DNA of 18,700 nt from an uncultured Clostridia bacterium (GTDB taxonomy: Bacteria > Bacillota > Clostridia > Oscillospirales > Acutalibacteraceae). Under the pieces are notes generated by a model. The model did not search any database and was not told the origin of the DNA. It saw only the letters and a list, made by a program, of their open reading frames with translations. The stretch is from assembly GCA_946626015.1 (NCBI GenBank), contig CAMOTT010000024.1:1-18700 (forward strand), read 5' to 3'. The stretch's first letter is position 1, and each line of letters begins with the position of its first letter. A program made the position numbers and the translations under genes. Below are positions 7,428 to 14,778 of this stretch, one piece after another.

Positions 7428-7705
7428 ATGGGATATATTTACATTATGACGAATCCATTGTTTAAGGAATTTGTAAAGATTGGATATGCAGCGGAAGCAA
7501 ACAGCGGCTGGACGAACTGAACCGAAGTTTGGCAGTGCCGTTTGCATTTCGCATTTACGCTACATATGAAGTGGACTCGGCGCTTTCCGATAAAAAGCTT
7601 CACTCCATTCTGGACAAGTTGGATCCGGAACTGCGCTCCAAAGAAGAAATCGACGGCAAAAAGCGCGTGCGTGAGTTTTATGCAATGACACCCGAGGACG
7701 CCTAG
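7428..7705 (+). pseudogene. T5orf172-type (GIY-YIG-like) gene, frameshifted and truncated
   Basis: ATG 7428 follows hsdR by 12 bp with GGAGG at 7417-7421. The first frame gives MGYIYIMTNPLFKEFVKIGYA and then dies at TGA 7518-7520. The frame beginning near 7499 resumes the family pattern: KQRLDELNRSLAVPFAFRIY, later KKLHSILDKL and KKRVREFYAMTPEDA, ending at TAG 7703-7705. Together these match the T5orf172/MUG113-like domain (PF10544), related to GIY-YIG nucleases. A single-base deletion near 7496-7499 explains the shift. Family members normally continue beyond MTPEDA, so the TAG may be a second lesion. Small genes of this kind are common accessories of restriction loci. A sequencing error could explain the shift but not so easily the early stop. 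Confidence 0.75.
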
Positions 7706-7866
7706 CCGAAACGCCATTATACATCTTCCACAAAAATCAGCAGCATCTCGCACTCAATATCACCCTTCTCGCAGACGATCACCCCATCCCACACACGGTT
7801 ACTTTTTAACAAAAACGTGACATTATTCTAAAAACGCACAAACCCGGCTTGACAGAGCTATCTGCC

Positions 7867-7904
7867 AGACGAAAACACCACCCAACCGGGTGGTGTTTTC
7901 GTCT
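7867..7904. terminator. Perfect 17-bp hairpin, probable bidirectional terminator
   Basis: Left arm 7867-7883 and right arm 7888-7904 are exact reverse complements around the loop AACC. The arm contains a run of four A (7872-7875) and its complement TTTTC, so the GC core CACCACCC/GGGTGGTG is followed by a short U-run in either direction. It lies 162 bp after the T5orf172 pseudogene. Confidence 0.75.
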
Positions 7905-8136
7905 ATGGCTTCTGATTCATTTTGTTTATCTGTCAAAGCGGTAATAAATGTGATCCGAACGGTATTCGCTTATCTGCATGACAGAGGCACAGCTCTTTTT
8001 GAGCGGATCCGCCGCGGCTTTTCGGCATAGTTATCCACACAAGAGCGCGCCGGATTACAGTATGTTATCATCAAAATATAAAACTGCACACCTATACGCA
8101 TTTTGTATCAAAAACGGTCTTTACTTACAATTAAAA

Positions 8137-8155
8137 CCACCGGTTAAACCGGTGG
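8137..8155 (-). terminator. Hairpin terminator of the DUF4250 operon
   Basis: CCACCGGTT and AACCGGTGG are complementary arms around a minimal loop. On the minus strand the hairpin is followed by TTTTAATT, placing a U-rich tail about 35 bases after the stop of the minus-strand DUF4250 gene. Confidence 0.7.
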
Positions 8156-8190
8156 CTTTGATTTTATATGACGAATTGTAAAGGCGTTGA

Positions 8191-8388
8191 TTATTTTCTG
8201 ACAAACTGATTTTGCCGAGCGTCGTAGAAATAGCCCACGGCGGCAAGCTTTGCTTCCAGCGGCGCGCGTTCAGCGTTGAGATCATCGCACAGCGCGTCAA
8301 GCGTCGCGTAATAATCCCGCAGCTTCGTGTTAATGACGCTCATCAGCATCATCGGATCTTCGGGCAAGACCATGCCGAGCTGACACAT
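8191..8388 (-). CDS. DUF4250 domain protein
   Basis: The protein is 65 aa. The start at 8388 has AGGGGAG about 4 bases upstream on the minus strand. The sequence PEDPMMLMSVINTKLRDYYA, then LDALCDDL, then LEAKLAAVGYFYDARQNQF, matches the DUF4250 family (PF14056), short proteins of Firmicutes with no assigned function. Length is normal for the family. It follows the phosphatidyltransferase gene by 13 bp and probably shares its transcript. The residues after the core (VRK) end just before a terminator hairpin. Confidence 0.85.
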   Translation of the reverse strand: MCQLGMVLPEDPMMLMSVINTKLRDYYATLDALCDDLNAERAPLEAKLAAVGYFYDARQNQFVRK

Positions 8389-8401
8389 TTTTGCTCCCCT
8401 T

Positions 8402-9013
8402 TCACTGTAAAAACGCTGTTCGGCTCTGACTGATCGGGTCAGGAGATGACTTTGCTGCTTTCTCGGCTCTGAAAAAACCGATCAGCGAAATCGGCGCGTG
8501 TTCAGGGTCATCGGCCTTTCCTGTAATGACAGCCGTTTCAACAGCGGAAACGGTCGCAGAAACGCATATGGCAACAAAGCACGGGATCAGTTGCCCCAGC
8601 TGCAGCGCAAAGGGCATCGTAAAAGCAAGGAATCCCATCAGCTTGCCGAATAAAGAGTGAACGATAAAAAATTTCCGGAACCGCGCAAAGGCGATAAATC
8701 CCGAAGCAACGATAAGCGCTGCCGCGGAAACGTACCAAATCAACACCCGCAGCGGAACCAAATGCTTGGAAAGGAGTATTTTTGCCAGAGCCACATAAGT
8801 CGCCACGTCTCCCACTGTATCCAGCAAGGCGCCGACGTTGCTTTCCGCGTTTAATTTGCGCGCAACAGGACCGTCGATCAAATCGGTAAAACCGCAAAAC
8901 GAGTAAATACACAGAAACGTAGTGTTGATCTCGCGGAAGAAAAGCAAAACGACCGCGCCAAGTATCCTTGTGCCGGTTATGATATTAGGCAATTGTTTTT
9001 TTAACATATTCAT
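8402..9013 (-). CDS. CDP-alcohol phosphatidyltransferase family membrane enzyme
   Basis: From the start at 9013 the protein is 203 aa. It carries the full CDP-OH-P signature D-x2-DG-x2-AR-x8-G-x3-D-x3-D as Asp44, Asp47-Gly48, Ala51-Arg52, Gly61, Asp65 and Asp69. Such enzymes transfer a phosphatidyl group from CDP-diacylglycerol to an alcohol (glycerol phosphate, serine, inositol) in the membrane; the acceptor cannot be told here. Several hydrophobic segments surround the motif (about 15-27, 30-42, 70-82, 88-106, 113-140). An in-frame ATG at 9037 lacks a ribosome site. The ATG at 9013 has AAGGG 7 bases upstream, and 9007 (GGGA upstream) is a close alternative. The C-terminal 50 residues are hydrophilic. 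It is first in a two-gene operon with the DUF4250 gene. Confidence 0.85.
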   Translation of the reverse strand: MNMLKKQLPNIITGTRILGAVVLLFFREINTTFLCIYSFCGFTDLIDGPVARKLNAESNVGALLDTVGDVATYVALAKILLSKHLVPLRVLIWYVSAAALIVASGFIAFARFRKFFIVHSLFGKLMGFLAFTMPFALQLGQLIPCFVAICVSATVSAVETAVITGKADDPEHAPISLIGFFRAEKAAKSSPDPISQSRTAFLQ

Positions 9014-9125
9014 CCCGTTTCCCTTTGGCAAAATCATAAAGGTATGATTTATGTTTCTCTTTCCTGAAAATACTGTATGATGATCCGCTTTTGATTGGCG
9101 TTAGAGTTTGCTAATTTACGATGCT

Positions 9126-9154
9126 ATTATATATTATTCTCAAGCATAAATCAA
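9126..9154 (-). promoter_or_regulatory. Sigma-A promoter for the phosphatidyltransferase/DUF4250 operon
   Basis: On the minus strand TTGATT (9149-9154) is followed after exactly 17 bases by a perfect TATAAT (9126-9131). Transcription would start near 9119, giving a leader of about 105 bases before the gene start at 9013. Confidence 0.75.
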
Positions 9155-9212
9155 GACGATTCTTTTGTGGACTTTTAAAATAAGCGCAATACGTAAAAAA
9201 CGAAAGGATACC

Positions 9213-9242
9213 TTGATTATTAAAGGGTCGATGTAATATAAT
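9213..9242 (+). promoter_or_regulatory. Sigma-A promoter for the secreted LRR/dockerin gene
   Basis: TTGATT (9213-9218), an 18-base spacer and a perfect TATAAT (9237-9242) lie 36 bases before the ATG at 9279. It is divergent from the minus-strand promoter at 9126-9154. A second TATAAT at 9252-9257 lacks a matching -35 box. Confidence 0.7.
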
Positions 9243-9278
9243 AATTGACAGTATAATATTCAACAAGGAGAAACATAT

Positions 9279-11273
9279 ATGAAAAAGCGTATTTTATCCA
9301 TTATTTTGGCGGCGCTTATCGCATTGATGCTGCTGCCTGTTGCTGCCGCAGAGGCTGGCGGCTCGGCGCTGGCGGAATGGAATTACACCGTGAATGAGGA
9401 GGCGGGTACGGTCATCCTCACAAAATATATAGGCAGCGCGGATTCCGTTACTGTTCCCGCGAGCTTTGACGTGCAGGGTCAGATCTATGACACCGTGCTT
9501 GCGAGCACCACGGCCTTTCGTGCAAATACAGTCCTTAAAACCATCACGATCAGTGAAGGAGTCAAATTTTTAAACAACACAATGCGTCTGCTTTTCGGCG
9601 ATTGCACCGCGCTGACTAATGTTGATTTGTCTGAAATCGATACGTCCGGCGTTGTAAGCATGAGCTATATGTTTTACAACTGCAGTGCGCTGAAAGCGGT
9701 GGACTTGTCTGCGCTTGACACCGGCTCGGTCACTGAGATCCGGGCGATATTCAGCGGATGCACCCGGCTTTCAGGTATGACCGGTTATGAAAACTGGAAC
9801 ACAGCTTCGCTTGAAAATATGTCCTTCGCTTTCAACAAGTTTGCAAACTCGGTAAGCGCGACGGTGCGGGTGACTATTGACCTTAGCCGCTGGGATCTGA
9901 GCAATTTAAATAATTCTGCATGGTGTTTCCAGAATTGCCGCGCGCAGCAGATCATACTCCCGGATAACCTTGCTATAATGAGCGCGGGCTTTCTGAACCA
10001 CGCCACAAGGTATGAGGGATCAAGCTTCACCGTTCCCGCAGGAGTCAAAAAAATTGGCTACGCGCATACGATCTATGACTTTGCGACGGACGATCTGACG
10101 GAGATCCGCGTGGCGGAGGGCAACACAAACTACATAGCGGTTGACGGTATTCTTTACTCCGCAGACGGCAAAGAGATGCTTGCCGTGCCGCGCAACAAGC
10201 CCTTTGAAAACGGTGTGTTTGAAATACCGGAGGGAGTGGAATTCCTGGGCGAGCTGAGCTTTTCAAGGAATTACAATATCAACACGGTAGTATTGCCCGA
10301 CACTTATGAAATAGAGTACGTTCCGCTTTATGACGACAGATATATTGTATATGAAGACACGGGCAATCTGAACGCGGGCACAAACCTTTCGATTGCGATC
10401 TATTGCTACACAGGCATTACAGACTATGCGGTAAAGGATACAAACCCCAGATACACTTCCGAGAACGGAATTATTTATTCGAAAAATATGAAACACGTAG
10501 TCGCCGTGCCTGCCCGTTATAACAAGGCTATGGATATCCCGGAGGGCGTAACCGATTGGGACGTTGAGGCCATGTGGGCAGACGGTTCCGACACCGTAGA
10601 CAATCTTTTGGCAAAGTGCCCGGGAGTAACTATTCCGTCAACCATGAAGGCGATAGCGGACGATCAGCTCGCTATGCTTAACCGCCTTTATTCCAAAAGA
10701 AAAGATACGTCAAATCCCTTTGCCATAACCGTTGCCGAGGGCAATAAGGCCTTCCGACTCAATGAAAACGGTCTTGAGTTCCTGGGATATGAGGAACAGG
10801 AAACAGATCCCCCGGGGCTTGTTCTCCCGGAGGGCAGCAGTATAGTGATAGACGAGGAACGCGGTCTGATATACGGCATAGATACAGGCTTGAGCGCGGA
10901 CGGCTTTGAGGCGCTGTTCAACGTGACACAGGACGGATACGCGGAGATGGCCACCGTAGGCAGAAACGTGGGCACAGGCTCTGTGCTGACCGTACACGAC
11001 AGTCACGGGGAAGCTGTTACAGAGTACACAGTTGTCATTTTCGGCGACATGGACGGCAACGGCAGGGTCACCTCCGCTGACGTGGCTTTTGCAACTCAGG
11101 CGCTCACAGAGGGCTTTGAGAACGAGGCCTTTGAAATGGCGGCAAACGTACTGAAACTCAGTAAACGCGACCGTTTTAACGCCCAGGACATTGTGGCGCT
11201 GACAAACGCCATTTTATACGAACCCATCGACCAGGCTGAGATGGCTCAGATGTACAGGGAGAACGAATGGTAA
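9279..11273 (+). CDS. Secreted leucine-rich-repeat (BspA-like) protein with C-terminal dockerin
   Basis: The protein is 664 aa, with AAGGAG 8 bases before ATG 9279. Residues 1-26 are a signal peptide (MKKR, hydrophobic core, cut near AEA-GG). About 75-200 holds BspA/DUF285-type repeats (CTALTNVDLSEIDTSGVVSM, then MFYNCSALKAVDLSALDT). About 235-450 holds degenerate LRR_5-like units (FTVPAGVKKI, VFEIPEGVEFLG, YNKAMDIPEGV). About 515-585 is a beta-rich linker module. Residues 589-650 are a type I dockerin: the first calcium loop is canonical (Asp590, Asp592, Asn594, Thr598, Asp601), while the second (about 628-637, ending NAQD) lacks acidic residues at its early positions. It is exported and probably docked on a cohesin scaffold at the cell surface. 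The LRR part suggests adhesion or substrate binding, not catalysis. It is monocistronic, between its own promoter and terminator. Confidence 0.85.
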   Translation: MKKRILSIILAALIALMLLPVAAAEAGGSALAEWNYTVNEEAGTVILTKYIGSADSVTVPASFDVQGQIYDTVLASTTAFRANTVLKTITISEGVKFLNNTMRLLFGDCTALTNVDLSEIDTSGVVSMSYMFYNCSALKAVDLSALDTGSVTEIRAIFSGCTRLSGMTGYENWNTASLENMSFAFNKFANSVSATVRVTIDLSRWDLSNLNNSAWCFQNCRAQQIILPDNLAIMSAGFLNHATRYEGSSFTVPAGVKKIGYAHTIYDFATDDLTEIRVAEGNTNYIAVDGILYSADGKEMLAVPRNKPFENGVFEIPEGVEFLGELSFSRNYNINTVVLPDTYEIEYVPLYDDRYIVYEDTGNLNAGTNLSIAIYCYTGITDYAVKDTNPRYTSENGIIYSKNMKHVVAVPARYNKAMDIPEGVTDWDVEAMWADGSDTVDNLLAKCPGVTIPSTMKAIADDQLAMLNRLYSKRKDTSNPFAITVAEGNKAFRLNENGLEFLGYEEQETDPPGLVLPEGSSIVIDEERGLIYGIDTGLSADGFEALFNVTQDGYAEMATVGRNVGTGSVLTVHDSHGEAVTEYTVVIFGDMDGNGRVTSADVAFATQALTEGFENEAFEMAANVLKLSKRDRFNAQDIVALTNAILYEPIDQAEMAQMYRENEW

Positions 11274-11307
11274 AAGCGAGTTGTATCAATTAAACTATAC
11301 ATAAATA

Positions 11308-11342
11308 CCCTCTCTTTTCATGGCTGAAAGAGAGGGTTTTGT
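11308..11342 (+). terminator. Rho-independent terminator after the LRR/dockerin gene
   Basis: CCCTCTCTTT (11308-11317) pairs with AAAGAGAGGG (11327-11336) over a 9-base loop, followed by TTTTGTT. It is 34 bases after the stop codon. The opposite-strand gene ends at 11342, and the hairpin may also stop that transcript, with a weaker T-rich tail (TATTTATG). Confidence 0.85.
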
Positions 11343-13165
11343 TATCTCTTTATTATTTTCGGCAATTCGGTCATTCTTAGCTTAGTGCAGCCGTAGGGAA
11401 TGAGAGTCACAGCCCGGGGGCTGCCGACTGCTCTGCGATGCCCGGGGCAGCGTTCCGCAACGGCGGTATAGCCCCGGAGGAAGCCCCACTCCACGGGAGA
11501 GAGCTCAGCTTTGATCTCCGCCGGAGGGTGAGACTCCGAAAACGGGATATCGTTAAGCTTATTGAAAGAAAAGCTCAAATTGTCTGACTCAAAGCCGAAA
11601 GCCCAGCCGCTTTTCGAGGTGAGCTGATAGTCGGCGTAGGGGAATTTGCGCTCAACGCCGTTGCGTGTGTATTCCATCATTTTCCATTCCGCCTTGACGG
11701 GGAGGCAGAATACCAGACTGCCCCTTTCGACAAAGTACATACGGTTCGGGCGAGGGGAGAGCTTTGGAGTAAAGGACAGTTCAAGGGTGAATTCCTTTGT
11801 GCCTTGCCACAAATTTCCCAGCACCGCCATGGAGCCGCTGAGGGTTTTGCCGTTTAGCTTTGCTTTGGCTCCGGCCGGAATACGAAGGGCAAACTCAAAT
11901 TCAACGGGACGTTCTGCGGTGACGGTGTATTTCATTTTATCTGAGAAAGGATAATCTCCCTGAGCCTCCACTGTGATCTTTACACCGTTTATGATGGTGT
12001 CGATCCGGGAGGACATGGGCAGGGCGGCAATGATGCCTTTTTTACTGCGGAGAAAAATATTCATTGCCAGCTTTGGCCAGCCCTGACCGAAGTTTGCCGT
12101 ACAGCAGCCATATTCCGGCTCCAGCCCGAACATATTGGCCTCGCTTCCGTTGGTCATCCAGGGAGCTTTGCCGGGGAATTTTATACAGGCGATCTGGTTT
12201 GCCTGCTGATCGTATTGGTGCGCCCACATATCCTCGGTGGTCGTCGCAGGCAGGGCGTTAAAGGCAATGCGTTCCAGCAGATCCGCCCATTTTGTCTCCC
12301 CGGTGAGGGCAAAGAGCCGCTCGCAGGAGTACATCAGCTCCACCACGGCGCACAGCTCGGTGCCTGCCGAAGGGTTGATCCCGGCAAGACATTCGTCTCC
12401 GGTGATAAGTCCAACGGCGGTGCCGTTATATTTTTGAAGGATATTGTAAAGCTTTTGAGCCGTATCTTTGTATTCGCCGCCAAAGGCCAGGAGCTCGGCC
12501 TCACTTTTGAGCATCATCGAAAGGTTGACAATATGGGTATGCATTTGCCAGGAAAAAACTGGGATCTTCCAAGTATCCGCAAAGCTTCCGTAATCGGCGC
12601 CCTGCTCCCGGAGCATTGAGGCCAGCTCGTCCATCCATGGCTCGGAGCTTTCTTCCTTGATAACAGCCAGGGGAATAAGAGCCTCAAACCAACGGAATTT
12701 GCCCCAATCATAAAGCCTTGTTTCGCCGCTTTTCATCCTTTGGTGCAGGTTTTTCATGGCCTTGCGGACATAATCGAGCGCCCGCCTGTCAGCGGCGTAA
12801 GCGCCGTATTCCCCGAGCACCTTGCATATCAAAAACAGAGCCCACACGTCATAGCTTTTCCGTTCTTCTTCCCGGCAGGGGCAGATCCAGCCGTCCGGTT
12901 TCTGGCGGTCCATTATGGCTTTAAGATATCTGTTCGCCCGGGCGATCATTCCCTCGTCACGCAGCAGGTACGCAAGGTGAACAAAGCCGTCCAGCCAATA
13001 GGGAACACGCTCCCAGCCGTCTTTGTCGCCGCCTGTCCAGGCGCTGTCGCTAACGTCCGGCCAAATTTTATCCAGCTGACCGGCAAGGCCGTCGGCCTGT
13101 ATCTCAAGCTGCCTTTTTATCCACCCGGCGGGGGTTATCTCAGAATAGTTGAAATTCCTGTACAT
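11342..13165 (-). CDS. GH127-family (DUF1680) beta-L-arabinofuranosidase-like glycoside hydrolase
   Basis: The protein is 607 aa. The start at 13165 has a perfect AAGGAGG 5 bases upstream on the minus strand. It begins FNYSEITPAGWIKRQLEIQADGLAG and continues with an (alpha/alpha)6-barrel-like pattern, as in GH127/GH146 enzymes that release terminal beta-L-arabinofuranose. Family members use a zinc-bound cysteine nucleophile. Here the equivalents appear to be Glu270 and Cys272 (TELCAVVE) plus the pair Cys354-Cys355 (YGCCTANFGQ); Glu258 (GDECLAG) is a possible acid/base. The C-terminal 230 residues are beta-rich. There is no signal peptide, so it should act in the cytoplasm on imported oligosaccharides. 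No transporter adjoins it; a GH78-like gene lies about 5 kb away. The exact substrate is inferred from the family. Confidence 0.88.
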   Translation of the reverse strand: MYRNFNYSEITPAGWIKRQLEIQADGLAGQLDKIWPDVSDSAWTGGDKDGWERVPYWLDGFVHLAYLLRDEGMIARANRYLKAIMDRQKPDGWICPCREEERKSYDVWALFLICKVLGEYGAYAADRRALDYVRKAMKNLHQRMKSGETRLYDWGKFRWFEALIPLAVIKEESSEPWMDELASMLREQGADYGSFADTWKIPVFSWQMHTHIVNLSMMLKSEAELLAFGGEYKDTAQKLYNILQKYNGTAVGLITGDECLAGINPSAGTELCAVVELMYSCERLFALTGETKWADLLERIAFNALPATTTEDMWAHQYDQQANQIACIKFPGKAPWMTNGSEANMFGLEPEYGCCTANFGQGWPKLAMNIFLRSKKGIIAALPMSSRIDTIINGVKITVEAQGDYPFSDKMKYTVTAERPVEFEFALRIPAGAKAKLNGKTLSGSMAVLGNLWQGTKEFTLELSFTPKLSPRPNRMYFVERGSLVFCLPVKAEWKMMEYTRNGVERKFPYADYQLTSKSGWAFGFESDNLSFSFNKLNDIPFSESHPPAEIKAELSPVEWGFLRGYTAVAERCPGHRRAVGSPRAVTLIPYGCTKLRMTELPKIIKR

Positions 13166-13232
13166 ACCTGCCTCCTTAAAAATATGATCTACCGGTATAT
13201 TTTTGTGTCTCTTTCATCGTTATAATAAAAAT

Positions 13233-13261
13233 ATTGTAACATTTTTCTGCCGGTTTTACAA
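13233..13261 (-). promoter_or_regulatory. Probable promoter of the GH127-like gene
   Basis: On the minus strand TTGTAA (13256-13261), 17 bases, TACAAT (13233-13238). It lies about 70 bases upstream of the gene start at 13165 and is back-to-back with the promoter of the redox operon. Confidence 0.5.
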
Positions 13262-13299
13262 GCATTCCCGCAGCCGGGTACTCAAAGTTCGGCTGAGCA

Positions 13300-13328
13300 T
13301 TGAATTGTTGATGCGGTTATGGTACAAT
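13300..13328 (+). promoter_or_regulatory. Probable promoter of the flavoprotein operon
   Basis: TTGAAT (13300-13305), a 17-base spacer and TACAAT (13323-13328), about 60 bases before the first gene. Confidence 0.55.
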
Positions 13329-13389
13329 AATAAAAATTTTGCAAGACGAATGAAAGGAAAGTCAAAAATGCGAGGAAAGAGGGCAAGGT

Positions 13390-13866
13390 ATGTTCAGAAA
13401 GCTTGCAAGGGTCAAGCAGCAGCTTGACCGGGATGAGTGTATTGAGATATTGAAAAACGAGAAGCGGGGAGTGCTGTCCGTGATGGGGGATGAGGGCTAC
13501 CCCTACGGCCTGCCAATGAATCATTTTTATAACGAGGATGACGGCAAGCTGTATTTTCACAGCGGCAAACAGGGGCATAAGATCGACGGTATGAAAAACT
13601 GTGAAAAGGCGTCGTACTGTGTTATCGACGGCGGTCACAGGGAGGACGGGGAGTGGTTCCTGCGGTTCAAAAGCGTTATAGTTTTCGGCAGAATAGAATT
13701 TGTTGAGGACAGGGAAACGCTCCGGGAAATTTCCGCCCGGCTCAGCCGCAAATTTACAAATGACGAGGAATACATCAAAACCGAGATAGAAAAATATGAG
13801 GCGGCAACGCTTATGTTTGCGCTGGCGCCGGAACACATAACGGGAAAAACCGTTAAGGAAAAATAA
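13390..13866 (+). CDS. Pyridoxamine 5'-phosphate oxidase-like (NimA-type) flavin-binding protein
   Basis: The protein is 158 aa. ATG 13390 is preceded by GAGGG with a 6-base spacer. The N-terminus MFRKLARVKQQLDRDECIEIL, followed by GVLSVMGDEGYPYGLPMNHFY and LYFHSGKQGHKIDGMK, is the split-barrel FMN-binding pattern of the NimA-like branch of the PNPOx family (Pyridox_ox_2). Members bind FMN or F420/heme and reduce small substrates such as nitroimidazoles in some cases; the substrate here is unknown. Cytoplasmic, normal length. A flavodoxin-fold gene follows 16 bp downstream on the same transcript, suggesting a flavin redox pair. An alternative ATG at 13368 is in a different frame and gives only 19 codons. 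Confidence 0.87.
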   Translation: MFRKLARVKQQLDRDECIEILKNEKRGVLSVMGDEGYPYGLPMNHFYNEDDGKLYFHSGKQGHKIDGMKNCEKASYCVIDGGHREDGEWFLRFKSVIVFGRIEFVEDRETLREISARLSRKFTNDEEYIKTEIEKYEAATLMFALAPEHITGKTVKEK

Positions 13867-13882
13867 AAGGGAGGAAAATACA

Positions 13883-14425
13883 ATGAGCAGGATCCTTGTT
13901 GTTACCACGAGCCTCAGGGCTAAAAGCAATTCGGATATACTCGCGCAGCGCTTGATCGACGGGGCGAGGGACGCCGGACACGAGGTGGAAGAGATAAGCC
14001 TTAAGGGCAAAAAGATAAACTTCTGCGTCGGCTGCCTTGCCTGTCAGAAAACGCAGAAATGCGTGTTTAAAGACGATGCGGTTGAAATAGCGGAGAAGAT
14101 GAAGAATGCCGATACGCTGGTGTTCGTCACGCCGATCTATTATTATGAGATGAGCGGGCAGATGAAAACTCTCCTTGACAGAATGAATCCCCTCTATCCC
14201 TCGGATTATAAATTCCGCAGGGTGTATATGCTCTCAACAGCGGCGGAGGATGATGAGAGTACCCCTGAAAAGGCGGTCAACGGCCTGCGCGGTTGGGTGG
14301 ATTGTTTTGAGAAAGCGGAGCTTTCCGGCAGCCTTTTCTGCGGCGGCATCTCCGACCCGGGGGAAGCTTCGGGAAAGACAGCGGAGCTTGAGAAAGCTTA
14401 CGGCTTCGGCAAAGGATTGAAGTAA
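13883..14425 (+). CDS. Flavodoxin-fold FMN reductase with iron-sulfur flavoprotein-type cysteine motif
   Basis: The protein is 180 aa with GGGAGG about 8 bases before ATG 13883. The N-terminus ILVVTTSLRAKSNSDILAQR is the phosphate-binding loop of the NADPH-dependent FMN reductase/flavodoxin_2 family. FVTPIYYYEMSGQMKTLLDR is the flavin-binding middle motif. Cys48, Cys51, Cys54 and Cys60 form CX2CX2CX5C, which fits the compact 4Fe-4S motif of iron-sulfur flavoproteins (CX2CX2CX4-7C). The protein probably shuttles electrons between flavin and a cluster in anaerobic metabolism or oxygen defence. It shares a promoter with the NimA-like gene and ends just before a strong terminator. Whether a cluster is really bound is inference. 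Confidence 0.85.
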   Translation: MSRILVVTTSLRAKSNSDILAQRLIDGARDAGHEVEEISLKGKKINFCVGCLACQKTQKCVFKDDAVEIAEKMKNADTLVFVTPIYYYEMSGQMKTLLDRMNPLYPSDYKFRRVYMLSTAAEDDESTPEKAVNGLRGWVDCFEKAELSGSLFCGGISDPGEASGKTAELEKAYGFGKGLK

Positions 14426-14428
14426 AAT

Positions 14429-14471
14429 CAGGGCACAAAAAAACGCCGTAAGGCGCTTTTTTTGTGCCCTG
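14429..14471. terminator. Long A/T-tract hairpin terminator, usable in both directions
   Basis: CAGGGCAC plus seven A plus CGCC pairs with GGCG, an unpaired C, seven T and GTGCCCTG around the loop GTAA. The A and T tracts lie inside the dyad, so either strand gives a GC core (CGCC/GGCG) followed by seven U. It sits 3 bases after the flavoprotein stop and also faces the decayed gene arriving from the right on the minus strand. Confidence 0.88.
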
Positions 14472-14484
14472 AAAATGCCGAAGA

Positions 14485-14743
14485 TCATTCTATGACCGCG
14501 TCGATCAGCTGACAATAACGGCTTTCTCCCTCGTAGTAAGTATCGAACACGCCGAATACGGTTATCTCAGTATCCTTCGCCGGATATTCTTCCGGGAATT
14601 TTTTCGCGTCCTTGAGGATAAATTCAATTCCCTGCGCGCAGCAGGCGGTGGCATCGGAAATTATGCAGGCATAGCATCAACGCTGCCGCTGCAAACAGAG
14701 CGATTCCCAACGATCTCAGTGTGCTTTCACAGACCTCGATCAC
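14485..14743 (-). pseudogene. Decayed gene for an exported protein (signal-like start and C-terminal domain in different frames)
   Basis: On the minus strand one frame gives a hydrophobic, signal-peptide-like stretch STLRSLGIALFAAAALML (about 14734-14680). From about 14679 a different frame carries CYACIISDATACCAQGIEFI and then a charged region ending DTYYEGESRYCQLIDAVIE at TGA 14485-14487. That second frame has a stop immediately upstream (TGA, next to the TGC of CYAC) and no start codon. The two pieces look like the beginning and end of one secreted or lipoprotein gene joined out of frame by an internal deletion. I do not recognise the family with confidence; the cysteine pair in ATACC suggests metal or disulfide chemistry. 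It lies 36 bp downstream of the ABC operon. Confidence 0.5.
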
Positions 14744-14778
14744 CGCGCAGACCGGATATCGGTTTGCGCACTTTGATC

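Larger units (their letters stand above)
7706..8190. other. Non-coding stretch between the RM locus and the DUF4250 gene
   Basis: No convincing gene is present. It contains two hairpin terminators (annotated separately), a lone DnaA-box-like 9-mer TTATCCACA at 8031-8039, and a short minus-strand open frame (7717-7827, no start codon) that reads like the C-terminal end of a protein, KSNRVWDGVIVCEKG onward. The latter may be debris from an earlier gene. Confidence 0.6.

Noticed and set aside
6543..7547. 334-codon minus-strand open frame across the hsdR 3' end
   Set aside because: Antisense to hsdR and the T5orf172 pseudogene, with biased Phe/His/Ile/Val composition, no recognisable domain and no ribosome site.
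8031..8039. Perfect DnaA-box 9-mer TTATCCACA
   Set aside because: A single box without a cluster, AT-rich unwinding region or dnaA/dnaN neighbours is expected by chance and does not support an origin.
7978..8181. 67-codon plus-strand open frame in the spacer
   Set aside because: It runs through the terminator hairpin at 8137-8155, has no ribosome site and no recognisable protein pattern.
13368..13427. 19-codon frame starting ATG 13368 before the NimA-like gene
   Set aside because: It has a weak AAGGAAA site and overlaps the real start out of frame; the NimA-like protein from 13390 begins with the normal family N-terminus, so no leader peptide is needed.
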